Below, piece after piece: positions 61,991-64,000 of a stretch of 64,000 nucleotides of DNA; within the stretch, counting starts at the first letter, position 1; the number at the start of each line of letters is the position of its first letter. Below the pieces are notes generated by a model. It saw nothing but the letters and a program-made list of their open reading frames with translations, was not told where the DNA came from and made no database searches. Source of the stretch: Bordetella genomosp. 11 (GTDB taxonomy: Bacteria > Pseudomonadota > Gammaproteobacteria > Burkholderiales > Burkholderiaceae_B); contig NZ_NEVS01000004.1 in NCBI RefSeq assembly GCF_002261215.1, positions 3,782,001-3,846,000 on the forward strand, in the 5' to 3' direction. The translations under genes and the position numbers were made by a program.

Positions 61991-62953
61991 ATGAAACACG
62001 CAGTCAAACATCTGGTCGGCGCAGCGGCGCTGGCCCTGGCCACCGCGGCGCAGGCCGCGCCCTTCCCCGACCGCCCCGTGGAGATGATCATTCCGTATCC
62101 GCCCGGCGGCACCGCCGACGCGGTGGCGCGACCGCTCTCCGCCGCGCTGCAGGAAAAGCTGGGTGTGCCGATCGTGGTGTCGTATAAGCCCGGCGCCGGC
62201 GGTGTCATCGCCACGCAGTACGTCGCGCGGGCCAAGCCCGACGGCTATACCCTGGTGATGGTATTGGCCTCCCACGCCATCAATCCCAGCCTCTATCCGA
62301 ACCTGCCCTACGACTCGGTGAAGGACTTCGCGTCCATCGGCATGGTCGCCAAGCTGCCGCTGGTGCTCTATACCAGCCCCAAGTTCCCGGCCAAGACCAT
62401 GCCGCAGTTCCTGCAATACGCCAAGGAGCACCCGGGCCGCCTGTCGGTGGCGTCGGCAGGCAACGGCAATACCAGCCACCTTGCCACCGAACTGCTCGCG
62501 ACCACGGCGGGCGTCAAGCTGCTCCACGTTCCCTACAAGGGCGGCGGCCCGTCGGTCACGGCGGCGATGGGCGGTGAGGTCGACGCCGTCTTCGCTGGCC
62601 CGGACTCGCTGCACCTGGCGAAGGCCGGCCGGCTGAACAAGGTCGCGGTTACCAGCCCGCAGCGGATCAGCCTGATGCCGGACGTACCGACCGTGCAGGA
62701 AGCCGGCTTGAAGGGTTACGAGGTGCAGGGCTGGTATGGTTTGCTGGCGCCCGCCGGCACGCCCGACAGCGTCGTCGGGGTGCTGAACAAGGCCGTCACC
62801 CAGGCGGTGAACGATCCGAAGTTCGTCAAGACCGTGGAAGCACTGGGTTATATCCCGTCGCCGTCCACGCCATCCGGTTTCATGGACTACATCCAGCAGG
62901 AAACGGCGCGCTGGGCCAAGGTCATCAAGGACGCCGACATCAAGCTCCAGTAG
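61991..62953 (+). CDS. Bug/TctC-family periplasmic solute-binding protein
   Basis: 320 residues. The signal peptide ends at AAQA, then APFPDRPVEMIIPYPPGGTAD, the family start (split as APFPDRPVEM and IIPYPPGGTAD). Other motifs: SYKPGAGGVIATQYVARAKP, HVPYKGGGPSVTAAMGGEVD and WYGLLAPAGTPDSVV. GGAGA precedes the ATG at 61991. It ends the acyl-CoA operon, just before a strong terminator, and probably binds the acid that the operon degrades. Fourth Bug gene of the window. Confidence 0.93.
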   Translation: MKHAVKHLVGAAALALATAAQAAPFPDRPVEMIIPYPPGGTADAVARPLSAALQEKLGVPIVVSYKPGAGGVIATQYVARAKPDGYTLVMVLASHAINPSLYPNLPYDSVKDFASIGMVAKLPLVLYTSPKFPAKTMPQFLQYAKEHPGRLSVASAGNGNTSHLATELLATTAGVKLLHVPYKGGGPSVTAAMGGEVDAVFAGPDSLHLAKAGRLNKVAVTSPQRISLMPDVPTVQEAGLKGYEVQGWYGLLAPAGTPDSVVGVLNKAVTQAVNDPKFVKTVEALGYIPSPSTPSGFMDYIQQETARWAKVIKDADIKLQ

Positions 62954-62960
62954 CCTCGCC

Positions 62961-62994
62961 GCCCGGCGAGCGTCCACCGCCGGGCTTTCTTTTC
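62961..62994 (+). terminator. Intrinsic terminator after the Bug gene
   Basis: GCCCGGCG, nine bases, CGCCGGGC, then TTTCTTTTC: a perfect eight-base-pair stem and a T-rich tail. It separates the acyl-CoA operon from the downstream lyase gene, at least partly. Confidence 0.85.
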
Positions 62995-63016
62995 ATCACC
63001 AGCGACACACCCTCAT

Positions 63017-64000
63017 ATGCCTATCTCCGTAATCGAATCCACCGTGTTCAAAGACATGTTCGGCACCGCCGCGATGCGCGCGGTGTTCGACGACGCCGCC
63101 ACGCTGCGCCGCTACGTCGAAACGGAAGTCGCACTGGCGCGTGTACAGGCCGGCCTGGGCATCATCCCGCGGGCCGCGGCCGACGCCATCGCGGCCCGTG
63201 CCGACGCGTCGCGGCTGGACATGGAGGTCCTCAAGCACGAGACCGAGATCGTCGGTTATCCCATCCTGCCGCTGGTCCACCAGCTGGCGCGCATGTGCGG
63301 CCCGGAAGGCGAGTACCTGCATTGGGGCGCGACCACGCAGGACATCATGGACACCGCCACCGTACTGCAGGTGCGCGAGGCACTGGACCTGATCGACACC
63401 GACCTGGCCGAGCTGGACGGCATCCTCGATGCGCTGGCCCAACGCTATCGCGACACGCCGATGGCCGGGCGCACCCATTTGCAGCACGCTCTGCCCATCA
63501 CCTTCGGCTACAAGGCGGCGGTCTGGCTGCTGATGATACGGCGCCACCGCGAACGGCTGTCGCAGCTGCGTCCGCGCGCGCTGGTCGGCCAGTTCGGCGG
63601 CGCGGCCGGCACCCTGGCTTCGCTGGGGGACCAGGGCATCGCGGTGCACGAGGCGCTGATGCAAGAGCTCGGCCTGCATGCCGCGCCGGTAACCTGGCAC
63701 GTGGCACGCGACGGCCTGGCGGAAACCATCCAGTTCCTGGGATTGGTGACGGGCTCGCTGGGCAAGATCGCCCTGGACGTCATGCTGATGATGACCAACG
63801 AGCTTGCCGAGGCCTTCGAGCCCTTCGTCAAAAGCCGCGGGGCGTCCAGCACCATGCCGCAAAAGCGCAATCCGATTTCCTGCGAGCTGATGCTTAGCGC
63901 ATCCAAGGTGGTGCGGCAACACGCCGGCCTGGCGCTGGATGCCATGGTGCAGGACTTCGAACGCGCCACCGGGCCGTGGCACATCGAATGGTCCGCCATC
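63017..64000 (+). CDS. Adenylosuccinate-lyase/PcaB-like fumarase-superfamily lyase (3'-truncated by the window)
   Basis: 328 codons are open to the end of the window, so the C-terminus is missing. Superfamily landmarks: LHWGATTQDIMDTATV (102-117), GRTHLQHALPITFGYK with H154, and the signature SSTMPQKRNPISCE (277-290). Unlike the secreted relative at 51520, the histidine motif is intact. It resembles 3-carboxymuconate cycloisomerase or adenylosuccinate-lyase-like enzymes in catabolic clusters. No clear Shine-Dalgarno lies before the ATG at 63017, 14 bp after the T-tract of the terminator. Confidence 0.88.
   Translation, partial: MPISVIESTVFKDMFGTAAMRAVFDDAATLRRYVETEVALARVQAGLGIIPRAAADAIAARADASRLDMEVLKHETEIVGYPILPLVHQLARMCGPEGEYLHWGATTQDIMDTATVLQVREALDLIDTDLAELDGILDALAQRYRDTPMAGRTHLQHALPITFGYKAAVWLLMIRRHRERLSQLRPRALVGQFGGAAGTLASLGDQGIAVHEALMQELGLHAAPVTWHVARDGLAETIQFLGLVTGSLGKIALDVMLMMTNELAEAFEPFVKSRGASSTMPQKRNPISCELMLSASKVVRQHAGLALDAMVQDFERATGPWHIEWSAI

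Noticed and set aside
1..64000. CRISPR arrays, rRNA genes, prophage or plasmid origin
   Set aside because: No regularly spaced repeats, rRNA sequence, phage structural genes or replication genes were seen.

Overview
The window reads as chromosome of a high-GC betaproteobacterium of the Burkholderiales, most likely an Alcaligenaceae of the Bordetella/Achromobacter type. Supporting this are four periplasmic Bug (TctC-like) binding proteins, a TctA permease, many CoA-dependent catabolic genes and small divergent regulators. There is also a housekeeping block with the same order as in E. coli (mltD-gloB-yafS-rnhA-dnaQ-tRNA) followed by fabI. No rRNA, CRISPR array or phage was seen.

Layout. 0-5.3 kb: a minus-strand acyl-CoA operon (crotonase, two Bug proteins, class III CoA-transferase) facing an IclR regulator, with a 9+9 bp palindrome between them. 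5.3-8.7 kb: an MFS exporter facing its HxlR regulator across three operator-like repeats, then a YihY/BrkB membrane protein and an SRPBCC protein. 8.7-11.7 kb: an AT-richer patch with an AEC permease gene split by a complete IS3-family (IS407-group) element whose ends and 4-bp target duplication can be read exactly. 11.7-17.6 kb: the housekeeping block. 17.6-20.9 kb: nrtR, nadC and a Bug gene, with two matching operators, one overlapping a good promoter; this looks like a quinolinate/nicotinate salvage unit. 21-22.9 kb: an aldo/keto reductase and a TetR regulator.

22.9-35.2 kb: an amide-utilisation locus with two GatC/AtzG-like mini-subunits each coupled to an amidase, a complete Dpp/Opp-type ABC importer and two tandem duplicated amidases. 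35.3-39.2 kb: a convergent PaoABC-like molybdenum hydroxylase with a Tat signal on its iron-sulfur subunit. 39.5-41.9 kb: a 7TMR-DISM-type sensor kinase. 42-43.5 kb: an orphan TctA.

43.9-50.1 kb: the most novel-looking part, a compact biosynthetic operon with a VioC/AsnO-like 2-oxoglutarate oxygenase, a one-module NRPS (adenylation, carrier, thioesterase; no condensation domain), a Bcr/CflA exporter and an amidase. 50.2-57.8 kb: a D-amino-acid-oxidase-like flavoprotein, a secreted argininosuccinate-lyase-like protein lacking the usual catalytic histidine, a YcaQ-type glycosylase, a UPF0178 protein, a PEBP protein, and a PAS-LuxR regulator facing a cupin. 57.8-64 kb: an acyl-CoA operon behind an AT-rich operator/promoter. 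It encodes an SDR, a DUF35 protein with a cysteine-less thiolase homologue, a two-subunit CoA-transferase and a Bug protein. After a terminator comes a fumarase-superfamily lyase that runs off the window.

All assignments are by eye from translated motifs and neighbourhood; no database search was run.
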